This document shows, piece after piece, positions 52,168 through 60,336 of a DNA stretch of 64,000 nt (its first letter is position 1; each line of letters opens with the position of its first letter). A model generated the notes under the pieces. It did no database searches and had not been told where the DNA came from. It saw only the letters and a list, made by a program, of their open reading frames with translations. The position numbers and the translations under genes were made by a program. The DNA comes from DATFVJ01 sp035517695 (GTDB lineage Bacteria > Actinomycetota > Actinomycetes > Streptosporangiales > Streptosporangiaceae): assembly GCA_035517695.1 (NCBI GenBank), contig DATIYI010000033.1, positions 16,171 to 80,170 on the forward strand, written 5' to 3'.

Positions 52168-53550
52168 TCACGCAGGATGGCCGCCGCACGCCGCTAGTTC
52201 CGCGGCGAGGGGCGCGGGCACGCGCGCATGCAACGTGATCCCATTAGCAGCGTGCTCCTCGCCGATCACCTCGCCGAGCTCGTGCGCACGCGCGACAAGA
52301 TCACCGCGGCTGTAGGGCACAAGCGCACGTATCTCACGATCGCGGCGAGGCAGCCGCTGCTCAATGGCGGCAAGAAGCTCGGGGATGCCGGCACCGGTGC
52401 GGCACGACACCACCACGCAGCCGCGTTCGCGGAGCCTGAGGCCTTCGATCGTGATGGGGTCCGCCACGTCGGCCTTGTTGACCACCACAAGCTCGGGCAC
52501 GCCGCCTGCACCGATCTCCGCGAGCACCCCGCGGACCGCGGCAAGCTGCGCCTTGGGATCCGCGTCAGAGCCATCGACCACGTGCAGGATCAAGTCGGCA
52601 TCCGCCACCTCCTCGAGAGTGGACCTGAACGCCTCGACAAGCTGGTGCGGCAGGTGCCGCACGAAGCCGACCGTGTCCGTCAGCGTGAAACCGCGTCCTG
52701 ACGGGGTGCGCGCACGGCGCACCGTCGGATCCAGGGTGGCGAACAGCGCATCCTGCACGAGCACGCCAGCGCCGGTCAGCGCGTTCAGCAGGCTCGACTT
52801 GCCGGCGTTGGTGTATCCGGCGATGGCCACCGCCGGCACGTCCCTGCCACGCCGGCGCCCGCGTTGCACCTCACGACCTGTCGCCATGGCGGCGATTTCC
52901 TTGCGCAGCTTGGCGGTCCGCGCTCGGACACGGCGCCGGTCAGTTTCCAGTTTCGTCTCGCCAGGCCCGCGGGTGCCGATGCCGCCGCCGCCGGCCACCC
53001 GGCCGCCAGCCTGCCGTGACAGCGACTCGCCCCAGCCACGCAGTCTCGGCAGCATGTACTCGAGCTGGGCAAGCTCGACCTGCGCCTTGCCTTCGCGGCT
53101 GCGCGCGTGCTGCGCGAATATGTCCAGAATCAGCGCGGTGCGGTCGACGACCTTGACCTTCACGATGTCCTCGAGCTTGCGCAGCTGGCCAGGGCTCAGC
53201 TCGCCGTCGCAGATCACGGTGTCAGCGCCCGTCGACGCGACGATCTCAGCCAGTTCCGCGGCCTTCCCCGCGCCGACATATGTTGCCGGGTCCGGCCTGG
53301 GGCGCCGCTGGATAAGCCCGTCGAGAACCAGCGATCCGGCCGTCTCGGCAAGCTGTGAAAGCTCGAGGAGCGAGTGCTCCGCGCTGGCCTGGCTGCCGTC
53401 CGCCCCAACTCGATCAACTGACACACCGATCAGCACGACCCGCTCAAGCCGCAACTCGCGGTACTCGACCTCGGTGATGTCCTGCAGTTCAGTCGACAGC
53501 CCCGCGAGCCCCGCTACCCGCCGCAGTGCCTGCCGGTCTTCCAGATCCAA
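52168..53550 (-). CDS. hflX: GTPase HflX
   Basis: A ribosome-associated GTPase of 460 residues that splits stalled or hibernating ribosomes. The HflX N-terminal domain shows DPATYVGAGKAAELAEI and ICDGELSPGQLRKLEDI. GTRGPGETKLETDRRR links to the G domain, with G1 AGYTNAGKSSLLNALTGA, G3 DTVGFVRHLPHQLVEAF and G4 NKAD. The start TTG 53550-53548 is the only in-frame choice I found, and the ribosome site is weak. A 15-bp repeat (TGTCGATGCGCCCTG) lies 65-105 bases upstream. Confidence 0.93.
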   Translation of the reverse strand: MDLEDRQALRRVAGLAGLSTELQDITEVEYRELRLERVVLIGVSVDRVGADGSQASAEHSLLELSQLAETAGSLVLDGLIQRRPRPDPATYVGAGKAAELAEIVASTGADTVICDGELSPGQLRKLEDIVKVKVVDRTALILDIFAQHARSREGKAQVELAQLEYMLPRLRGWGESLSRQAGGRVAGGGGIGTRGPGETKLETDRRRVRARTAKLRKEIAAMATGREVQRGRRRGRDVPAVAIAGYTNAGKSSLLNALTGAGVLVQDALFATLDPTVRRARTPSGRGFTLTDTVGFVRHLPHQLVEAFRSTLEEVADADLILHVVDGSDADPKAQLAAVRGVLAEIGAGGVPELVVVNKADVADPITIEGLRLRERGCVVVSCRTGAGIPELLAAIEQRLPRRDREIRALVPYSRGDLVARAHELGEVIGEEHAANGITLHARVPAPLAAELAACGGHPA

Positions 53551-53820
53551 TTCGCCGGTAACTGTTTTCTCCCCATGTTCGGCCCGATCACCGGCTGCCC
53601 CGGCCCTGCTTGGTCGATGCGCCCTGTGTCGATGCGCCCTGTGTCGATGCGGTAAACGCCCCCCTCAACTGCGTCATTCCCCGATAGTGCCACGAGGCCG
53701 CCGACACCTTCACCCCAGTTTTGACCGGCGGAGCGGTGGCAGCTAGCGTCTTATGTCACAATCCGGAAGATGCCGCGTCAGGCTCCGGACGCCGTCACCA
53801 GACCGTGAAGGGAGCGGCCG

Positions 53821-55425
53821 ATGCCGGGACCTGGCAGCGTGAAGATCGTTGGCCCGATCCGGGAACGCTACGACGAGATTCTGACTCCTGCCGCACTCGC
53901 CCTGCTCGCCAAGCTGCAGCGGGAGCTTGGCGAGCGCCGAGTGGAGCTGCTCGCCGCACGCGCGGCGCGCCAGCAGGAGCTGATCGCCGGGGGAACGCTT
54001 GACTTCCTGCAGGAAACCAGACAGACGCGCGACGACGGGTCCTGGCGTGTAACGACCCCAGCGCCGGGGCTGGTGGACCGCCGCGTGGAGATCACCGGGC
54101 CGACCGATACGAAGATGACGATCAACGCGCTCAATTCGGGCGCCAAGGTCTGGCTGGCCGACTTCGAGGACGCCAATACGCCGCTGTGGGACAACATGGT
54201 CGGCGGCCACCTCAACCTCGTAGATGCGCTCGACCGGGAGATCGACTACACCAGCCCGGACGGCATGGAGTACCGGCTGCTCCCGGACGATGAGCTGCCC
54301 ACGATCGTGGTCCGGCCGCGTGGCTGGCATCTGGACGAGAAGCACCTGCTGATCGACGGCCAGCGCATCTCAGGCAGCCTGTTTGACTTCGGCCTGTACT
54401 TCTTCCATTGCGCGCAGCGCCAGATCGACAAGGGCAGGGGCCCGTACTTCTATCTGGCGAAGACCGAGAGCCATCTGGAGGCGCGGCTGTGGAATGACGC
54501 CTTCAACATCGCGCAGGACGAGCTCGGCATCCCCCGCGGCACCATCCGGGCAACCGTGCTGATCGAGACCATCCCGGCCGCGTTCGAGATGGAGGAGATC
54601 CTGTATGAGCTGCGGGAGCACTCGGCCGGGCTGAACGCGGGCCGGTGGGACTACCAGTTCAGCATCATCAAGAAGTTCCGCACGCGTGGCCGCGAGTTCG
54701 TACTGCCGGACCGCAACGCGGTCACCATGACAGCGCCGTTCATGCGCGCCTACACCGAGTTGCTCGTGCGCACCTGTCACCGGCGTGGCGCACACGCGAT
54801 CGGCGGCATGGCCGCTTTCATCCCGAGCCGCCGCGACCCCGAGGTCAACGCGGTGGCGCTCGCCAAGGTCCGCGACGACAAGGCGCGCGAGTCAGCCGAT
54901 GGCTTCGACGGCTCCTGGGTTGCGCATCCCGACCTGGTGCCGGTCTGCCGGGAGATCTTCGACGGCGTGCTCGGCGACCGCCCTAACCAGCTGGACAAGC
55001 TCCGCGAGGACGTCAGCGTGGTCCCCGCCGACCTGCTCGCCATTTCGAAAACCCCCGGCGCGATCACCGAGGGCGGCCTGCGTAACGACATCAGCGTCGG
55101 CCTCCAGTACCTGTCGGCGTGGCTGGGCGGCAACGGCGCGGTCGGAATCTTCAACCTGATGGAGGACACGGCCACCGCAGAGATCTCCCGCTCGCAGGTC
55201 TGGCAGTGGCTGCACAACGACATCGAGCTCGCCGACGGCCCCCGCGTCACCAGTGAGCTTGTGGAGCGGATCATGGGCGAGGAGCTTGCGAAGATCCGCG
55301 AGGCGGCCGGTGCCGACCTCGACAAAGATCGTCTGGAGCAGGCAACTGCCCTCTTTAAGGAGGTCGCGCTGGCAGACGACTACGCGGAGTTCCTCACCGT
55401 GCCCGCATACGAGCGGATGCCGTAG
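53821..55425 (+). CDS. aceB: Malate synthase A
   Basis: A glyoxylate-cycle enzyme of 534 residues that condenses glyoxylate with acetyl-CoA to malate. It shows WLADFEDANTPLWDNMVGG, RPRGWHLDEKHLLIDG, RATVLIETIPAAFEMEEIL, KLREDVSVVPADL and ISVGLQYLSAWLGGNGAVGI. Length and motifs are of the A isoform, not the 720-residue G form. The ATG at 53821 has AAGGGAGCGG. The glycolate oxidase genes glcD, glcE and glcF follow in the same direction. The enzyme therefore probably serves glycolate use rather than, or as well as, acetate growth; no isocitrate lyase is here. Confidence 0.96.
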   Translation: MPGPGSVKIVGPIRERYDEILTPAALALLAKLQRELGERRVELLAARAARQQELIAGGTLDFLQETRQTRDDGSWRVTTPAPGLVDRRVEITGPTDTKMTINALNSGAKVWLADFEDANTPLWDNMVGGHLNLVDALDREIDYTSPDGMEYRLLPDDELPTIVVRPRGWHLDEKHLLIDGQRISGSLFDFGLYFFHCAQRQIDKGRGPYFYLAKTESHLEARLWNDAFNIAQDELGIPRGTIRATVLIETIPAAFEMEEILYELREHSAGLNAGRWDYQFSIIKKFRTRGREFVLPDRNAVTMTAPFMRAYTELLVRTCHRRGAHAIGGMAAFIPSRRDPEVNAVALAKVRDDKARESADGFDGSWVAHPDLVPVCREIFDGVLGDRPNQLDKLREDVSVVPADLLAISKTPGAITEGGLRNDISVGLQYLSAWLGGNGAVGIFNLMEDTATAEISRSQVWQWLHNDIELADGPRVTSELVERIMGEELAKIREAAGADLDKDRLEQATALFKEVALADDYAEFLTVPAYERMP

Positions 55426-55444
55426 CGGGGCACAAGCAAACGAT

Positions 55445-55460
55445 CCAGAAGCGATTCTGG
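55445..55460 (+). terminator. Small hairpin between aceB and glcD
   Basis: CCAGAA-GCGA-TTCTGG, a six-pair stem with a stable GNRA tetraloop, lies midway in the 73-base gap. It is too small for a strong terminator and may set mRNA stability between the genes. Confidence 0.35.
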
Positions 55461-55498
55461 GGATAACGTCGCCGCAGCTCCGGAGCTAGTGTCGAGGC

Positions 55499-56968
55499 AT
55501 GAGTGAGTATGGCGATGTCGCGGCGGTCGCACCGCGCCTTGCCGAGATCGTCGGCAGCGCGAACGTCATCACCGATCCGCGCCAGCTCCGCACCTACGAA
55601 TGCGACGGCCTCACCTCGCATCGATGCACCCCGGCCATCGCCGTGCTGCCTGAGACCGCCGAGCAGGTAGCCGCGATCGTCCGCGCCTGCAGGGACGCGC
55701 GGCTGCCTTACGTGGCGCGCGGCTCAGGGACCGGTCTGTCCGGCGGTGCGCTGCCTCGCGCTGATGGCGTCCTCGTCGTCACCTCGAAGATGCGGCGCGT
55801 CATCGAGGTCGACGCCGTTAACCGCCGCGCCGTCGTCGAACCAGGTGTCACCAATCTGGCCGTGAGCAAGGCAGCAGAGCCGTTCGGCTATTTCTACGCC
55901 CCCGACCCGTCGAGCCAGGTGATCTGCTCGATCGGCGGGAACGTGGCGGAGAACTCTGGCGGCGCGCACTGCCTCAAGTACGGCTTCACCGTGCACCACA
56001 TCCTCGCTCTGCAGGTCGCCGTGCCTTCTGGATCGCTCGTCTGGATCGGCGACGGGACCTGCGCGGCGCCCGGTTACGATCTGCTCGGCGCGTTCATCGG
56101 CTCGGAGGGCACGCTCGGCATCGTCACCAAGATCGTCGTGAAGCTCACCCGCCTGCCGCAGGCGGTTCGCACCCTGCTCGCCGGGTTCGCAAGCACGGAT
56201 GCGGGCGGGGCCGCGGTTTCTGCCATCATCGGCGCGGGTGTCCTTCCCGCGGCGATCGAGATGATGGATGCGCTCGCCATCGAGGCCGCCGAGGCGGCGG
56301 TGGCCTGCCGCTACCCACAGGGCGCCGGCGCCGTCCTCATCGTAGAGCTCGATGGACCTGCCGCCGAGGTCGAGCGGGAGTATACGCAGGTCCGTAGCCT
56401 CTGCGAGGAGACAGGCGCGACCGAGATCAGGGTGGCGGACGACCCCGACGAGCGGGCAGCCATCTGGAAGGGCCGCCGCGCCGCGTTCGCCGCCGTCGGC
56501 AGGATCAGCCCCGCCTACATCGTGCAGGACGGTGTCGTGCCAAGAACCGCCCTACCCGAGGTGCTGCGGACGATCTCCAGCCTGTCTAGGGAGGAAGGGA
56601 TCAAGGTAGCGAACGTGTTCCACGCCGGCGACGGCAACCTCCACCCGCTCGTGCTTTTCGACGACACGCGACCAGGTGAGGCCGCGCGGGCGGAGCGGCT
56701 GTCGGGCGCCATTCTGGAAGCCTGCATCGCGCACGGCGGCTCGATCACCGGCGAGCATGGCGTCGGAGCAGACAAGTCGCAGTACATGCCGAAGATGTTC
56801 GGGCCCGCCGACCTGGAGACGATGCAGCGGCTGCGGTGCGCCTTCGACCCCAACGGGCTGTGCAACCCGGGCAAGATATTTCCGACCCCACGGCTGTGCG
56901 GCGAGGTCCCTGGCATCCGGCGCGGTACCCACCCCTTGGTGGCCTCCGGTCAGCTGGACCAGTTCTAA
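55499..56968 (+). CDS. glcD: Glycolate oxidase subunit GlcD (FAD-linked)
   Basis: A flavoprotein subunit of 489 residues that oxidises glycolate to glyoxylate. The PCMH-type FAD domain has VARGSGTGLSGGALPRADG and CSIGGNVAENSGGAHCLKYG. The C-terminal FAD-oxidase domain has VANVFHAGDGNLHPLVLFDD and GSITGEHGVGADKSQYMP. Its end (DPNGLCNPGKIFPTP) is typical. The ATG at 55499 is 73 bases after aceB. It acts with GlcE and the iron-sulfur subunit GlcF, passing electrons to the respiratory chain. Confidence 0.94.
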   Translation: MSEYGDVAAVAPRLAEIVGSANVITDPRQLRTYECDGLTSHRCTPAIAVLPETAEQVAAIVRACRDARLPYVARGSGTGLSGGALPRADGVLVVTSKMRRVIEVDAVNRRAVVEPGVTNLAVSKAAEPFGYFYAPDPSSQVICSIGGNVAENSGGAHCLKYGFTVHHILALQVAVPSGSLVWIGDGTCAAPGYDLLGAFIGSEGTLGIVTKIVVKLTRLPQAVRTLLAGFASTDAGGAAVSAIIGAGVLPAAIEMMDALAIEAAEAAVACRYPQGAGAVLIVELDGPAAEVEREYTQVRSLCEETGATEIRVADDPDERAAIWKGRRAAFAAVGRISPAYIVQDGVVPRTALPEVLRTISSLSREEGIKVANVFHAGDGNLHPLVLFDDTRPGEAARAERLSGAILEACIAHGGSITGEHGVGADKSQYMPKMFGPADLETMQRLRCAFDPNGLCNPGKIFPTPRLCGEVPGIRRGTHPLVASGQLDQF

Positions 56969-57046
56969 TGTCATCGCGGTTCATGACCACGAAGTCCTTT
57001 CCACCCTCGTCGCAGAGAACGCTGCGTAATCATGGCGAGGACAGCC

Positions 57047-58372
57047 ATGGCTGATCCCATAGCTGTGCTGGGCGGGGTGTGCGCCGACGTACGGCCCGCC
57101 GTGGCAGCCGACGCGGTCCTCGGCATGGTCCCCGCCGCCGTCGCCGCGCCCGCCACCGTCGCAGAAGCCAGCGAGGTGATGCGGGCCGCGACCGGGCACG
57201 GCCTGGCCATCCTCCCCCGCGGCACCGGGACCAAGCTCGCCTGGGGCACCCGGCCTGACCGCTGCGACCTCGTCGTCGACACCACCCGGCTTGACCGGGT
57301 CATCGAGCACGCCGCCGGCGACCTGGTCGTTCGGGTAGAGGCGGGGCTGACCATGGCGCGGCTCGCGGCCGAGCTTGGGCCGGCCGGGCAGCAGCTCGCA
57401 CTCGACCCGCCGGTCTCCGCTGCCGCGGTCACCGCGGGCCAAGGCGCGGCTGGAGCGGGACAGGGGACCGTCGGCGGGGTGATCGCGACAGGCGCGGCAG
57501 GACCGCGGCGGCTGCGCTACGGCGCGCCGCGCGACCTGCTGATCGGAATCACCGTGGTGCTGGCCGACGGCACGGTCGCCGCATCGGGCGGAAAGGTGGT
57601 CAAGAACGTCGCCGGCTACGACCTCGGCAAGCTGTTCACCGGCTCGTTCGGCACGCTCGGGCTGATCGCGGAGGCGGCGTTCCGGCTGCATCCACTGCCG
57701 CAGACGACCGCCTACGTCACGCTGACGTGCTCCACCGCGGCAGACGCACTCGCAGCCGTCGGGGCAGCGGTCGAGTCGCAGCTGGTCCCATCCGCCGCGG
57801 AAATCGACCGACCCGAAGCGGGCCAGCCCGTCTCCGTGTGCCTGCTCTTCGAGGGAACCGCGGAGGCGATTACCGAACGGGTGGCCCGGATGCGCGACAT
57901 CCTCGGAAGCGGCGCGCAGGCTGGCGGGGCGCCGCCCGCGTGGTGGGGTCGTAGCATCGCGGGCGCAGACGCCACCGCACTGCGGATCGTGTTCGCACCA
58001 GGCGCGCTGCCGTTCGTGCTCGACGCCGTAGACCAGGCCGCGGTGACCGCGGGGATCATGGGTGCCGGAGCCCTCAGGCCCGCTATCCGCGGCTCGGCGG
58101 GCGCAGGCGTGCTCAATGCCGCGCTGGACCCGCAGACCTCACCCGACGCGGCGGCATCGTTCGTTGCAGCGCTTCGGCGCCGGCTTGCGGCCCCGCCGAA
58201 GTGGGGCGATGTGCCCGGCGGCAGCGTCACCGTCGTGCACGCACCAACAGGGATACGCGACGAGGTCGACGCCTGGGGTCCGGTTACCGCAGCCGAGCTG
58301 ATGCAGGCGGTGAAGGATCAGTTCGATCCAGATCAGCTGATGGCACCGGGGCGTTTCGCGGGAGGGATCTAG
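57047..58372 (+). CDS. glcE: Glycolate oxidase subunit GlcE (FAD-binding)
   Basis: The second FAD-binding subunit, 441 residues. It has LPRGTGTKLAWGTRPDRCD, TVGGVIATGAAGPRRLRYGA and GGKVVKNVAGYDLGKLFTGS, with a weakly conserved C-terminus ending DPDQLMAPGRF. GlcE is the shorter, diverged relative of GlcD. The ATG at 57047 has GAGG upstream. The frame could start five codons earlier at 57032. It lies 78 bases after glcD, and its stop shares one base with the glcF start. Confidence 0.92.
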   Translation: MADPIAVLGGVCADVRPAVAADAVLGMVPAAVAAPATVAEASEVMRAATGHGLAILPRGTGTKLAWGTRPDRCDLVVDTTRLDRVIEHAAGDLVVRVEAGLTMARLAAELGPAGQQLALDPPVSAAAVTAGQGAAGAGQGTVGGVIATGAAGPRRLRYGAPRDLLIGITVVLADGTVAASGGKVVKNVAGYDLGKLFTGSFGTLGLIAEAAFRLHPLPQTTAYVTLTCSTAADALAAVGAAVESQLVPSAAEIDRPEAGQPVSVCLLFEGTAEAITERVARMRDILGSGAQAGGAPPAWWGRSIAGADATALRIVFAPGALPFVLDAVDQAAVTAGIMGAGALRPAIRGSAGAGVLNAALDPQTSPDAAASFVAALRRRLAAPPKWGDVPGGSVTVVHAPTGIRDEVDAWGPVTAAELMQAVKDQFDPDQLMAPGRFAGGI

Positions 58373-59766
58373 TGGAATATCTGCGCAAGCTCGCTGGAGA
58401 CTGCGTGCACTGCGGGTTCTGCCTGCCCGCATGCCCCACCTACCAGCTATGGGGTGAGGAGATGGACTCGCCACGCGGCCGGATCCATCTGATGACGCAG
58501 GTCATGGACGGTGCGAAAGTCGACGGTCCGGTACTCGCGCACCTGGATCGTTGCCTCGGCTGCATGGCGTGCGTGCCGGCGTGCCCTTCTGGGGTGCAGT
58601 ACGACCGGCTGATCGAAGCGGCGCGCGCGTGGCCACTCGACGAACCGCGATCGGCGGCGCAACGAGCGGCGCGAGCCGCCATTTTCTCGGTCTTCCCATA
58701 TCCGCGTCGGCTGCGCCTGCTCGCAGCCCCGCTGCGAGCGGCGCAGAAGACAGGCCTCGACCGGCTGTTGACGCGGAGCGGCATCGCGGCACGGCTGCCC
58801 GCGACCGCTGCGGCGGCGCTGCGGCTCGCGCCGCCGCCGGCGCGCCGGATCCGGCTGCCCGAGCGGGTGCCCGCCCGCGCCCCTGACGGCAGCCGGCGGC
58901 CGCTAGACGGCGTGGAACGCCGGCCGCGCCGCGCGGTCGTCGGCATGCTCACCGGTTGCGTGCAGGGCGAGTTCTTCCCGCACGTGAACGCCGCGACGGC
59001 GCGGCTACTCGCGGCCGAAGGCTGCGATGTCATCATTCCGCGCGAACAGGGCTGCTGCGGGGCGCTGTCGCTGCATGCCGGCCGCAGCGACGAAGCGGCG
59101 GCGCTGGCGCGCCGCCTGGTGGACGTGTTCGACCGGGCAGGGGTGGACGCGGTGGTGGTGAACGCCGCAGGCTGCGGGTCGGCAATGAAGGAATACGGCG
59201 GGTTGGTCGGGGACAACGCAGTTGACGGTGCGGCTGGCGGCGCCGCCGATGGGGCTGACGGCGGCGCTGCCGATCGCCGCGCCGATGGGGCCGGCGGCGC
59301 ACGGCGGGCCGACCGGCTGGCCGGGAAGGTCCGCGACCTGACCGAATTCCTCGCAGAGCTTGGGCCGGTGGCGACCCGGCACCCGCTACCTATGACCGTG
59401 GCCTATCACGACGCGTGCCATCTGGCGCACGCCCAAAGCGTGCGGGCGCAGCCACGTGCACTGCTGCGGGCGATCCCGGGGCTGAAGCTCGTCGAGGTCC
59501 CAGGCGGCGGTACCTGCTGCGGTTCCGCCGGCGTGTACAACCTGCTCCAGCCCGAGGCCGCCAGGGAGCTTGGCGAGCGGAAGGCGGACGCCGTGCTGGT
59601 GGCCAAGGCGGCGGGCGCGGATCTGCTGGTCTCCGCGAACCCCGGATGCTCGCTGCAGATCACCGCGGCGCTGGCCGGACGCGGCGAGCGGATGCCCGTG
59701 GCTCATACCGCCGAGGTCCTCGACGCCTCGATCCGCGGCCTGCCGGTGGCCGCGCTCACCTCCTGA
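58372..59766 (+). CDS. glcF: Glycolate oxidase iron-sulfur subunit GlcF
   Basis: A 464-residue electron-transfer subunit. Two [4Fe-4S] sites lie near the N-terminus: CVHCGFCLPACPTY and CLGCMACVPACPSG. Two CCG domains follow, around PREQGCCGALSLHAGRSDEA and GGGTCCGSAGVYNLLQPEA. A Gly/Ala/Asp-rich insertion near residues 284-310 is unlike relatives. The GTG at 58372 overlaps the glcE stop (TAGTG) and has GGGAGGG upstream, so the pair is co-translated. A large hairpin follows the stop. Confidence 0.94.
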   Translation: MEYLRKLAGDCVHCGFCLPACPTYQLWGEEMDSPRGRIHLMTQVMDGAKVDGPVLAHLDRCLGCMACVPACPSGVQYDRLIEAARAWPLDEPRSAAQRAARAAIFSVFPYPRRLRLLAAPLRAAQKTGLDRLLTRSGIAARLPATAAAALRLAPPPARRIRLPERVPARAPDGSRRPLDGVERRPRRAVVGMLTGCVQGEFFPHVNAATARLLAAEGCDVIIPREQGCCGALSLHAGRSDEAAALARRLVDVFDRAGVDAVVVNAAGCGSAMKEYGGLVGDNAVDGAAGGAADGADGGAADRRADGAGGARRADRLAGKVRDLTEFLAELGPVATRHPLPMTVAYHDACHLAHAQSVRAQPRALLRAIPGLKLVEVPGGGTCCGSAGVYNLLQPEAARELGERKADAVLVAKAAGADLLVSANPGCSLQITAALAGRGERMPVAHTAEVLDASIRGLPVAALTS

Positions 59767-59779
59767 AGGCGCACTTTCT

Positions 59780-59832
59780 TGATCGTGGTACCTGGCCCGC
59801 GCATATCACGGGCCGGCCAGGTACCACGATCA
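59780..59832 (+). terminator. 18-bp inverted repeat after glcF
   Basis: TGATCGTGGTACCTGGCC and GGCCAGGTACCACGATCA pair perfectly around 17 bases, 13 bases after glcF. A second inverted repeat, GATCATG..CATGATC, follows to 59848. It should end the aceB-glcDEF transcript. Confidence 0.75.
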
Positions 59833-59963
59833 TGGTTGTGGCATGATCAACTTTCATAGGCGAGCGGCGCTCTGTGCGGTATGACACGGATTGCCCGATC
59901 AGAGTCGGCACCTGTCGGTAGTCCAGCGCGGCATGATCGCACAGTGGCGGGCGGCGCGCGGCC

Positions 59964-60194
59964 CATCCCGCTGACAATCGCTGGCGCGACATCCGACGGG
60001 ACAATACCGCCGCTGCTGACGGCGTGATCACGCTGCGGGACGACTGGGTGGACGTCACGCAGCACCCATGCGAGGTGGCCACGCAGGTGGCCACGGTGCT
60101 CAGGCTGCTGGGGTGGACCACCGCGCCGCGCCGTGCCGCCGCTCCGGCACACTCGGCAAACGATCGTGCCTCAGTAGCCGAAATGCGCATGTAA
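59964..60194 (+). pseudogene. C-terminal remnant of a DUF559 (endonuclease-like) protein
   Basis: The frame reads NRWRDIRRDNTAAADGVITL then RDDWVDVTQHPCEVATQVAT and VLRLLGW, ending in TAA at 60194. The pattern R..D..RDN...A.G..TLR..W.DVT..PC.VA..VA..LR..GW is that of DUF559 proteins of actinobacteria. The N-terminal AbiEi-like half and the first catalytic residues are missing. The rest of 59850-60336 shows no gene. Confidence 0.55.
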
Positions 60195-60336
60195 CGGCGA
60201 GGACACCTCAATGAAGCCAAATCTCTTGTTACCGAATAGTAGTCAACCTCGCCTGGAGGCTCTAGGCTTCCTGTGTGACCACGGCTCTCACCGGTCCGGC
60301 TACTGGCCTGGCCGTGGTCCGGGGGCTGAGGATGCA

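Noticed and set aside
52364..53746. 460-codon Ser/Arg/Thr-rich frame antisense to hflX
   Set aside because: Low-complexity composition typical of an antisense frame; hflX motifs on the minus strand are complete.
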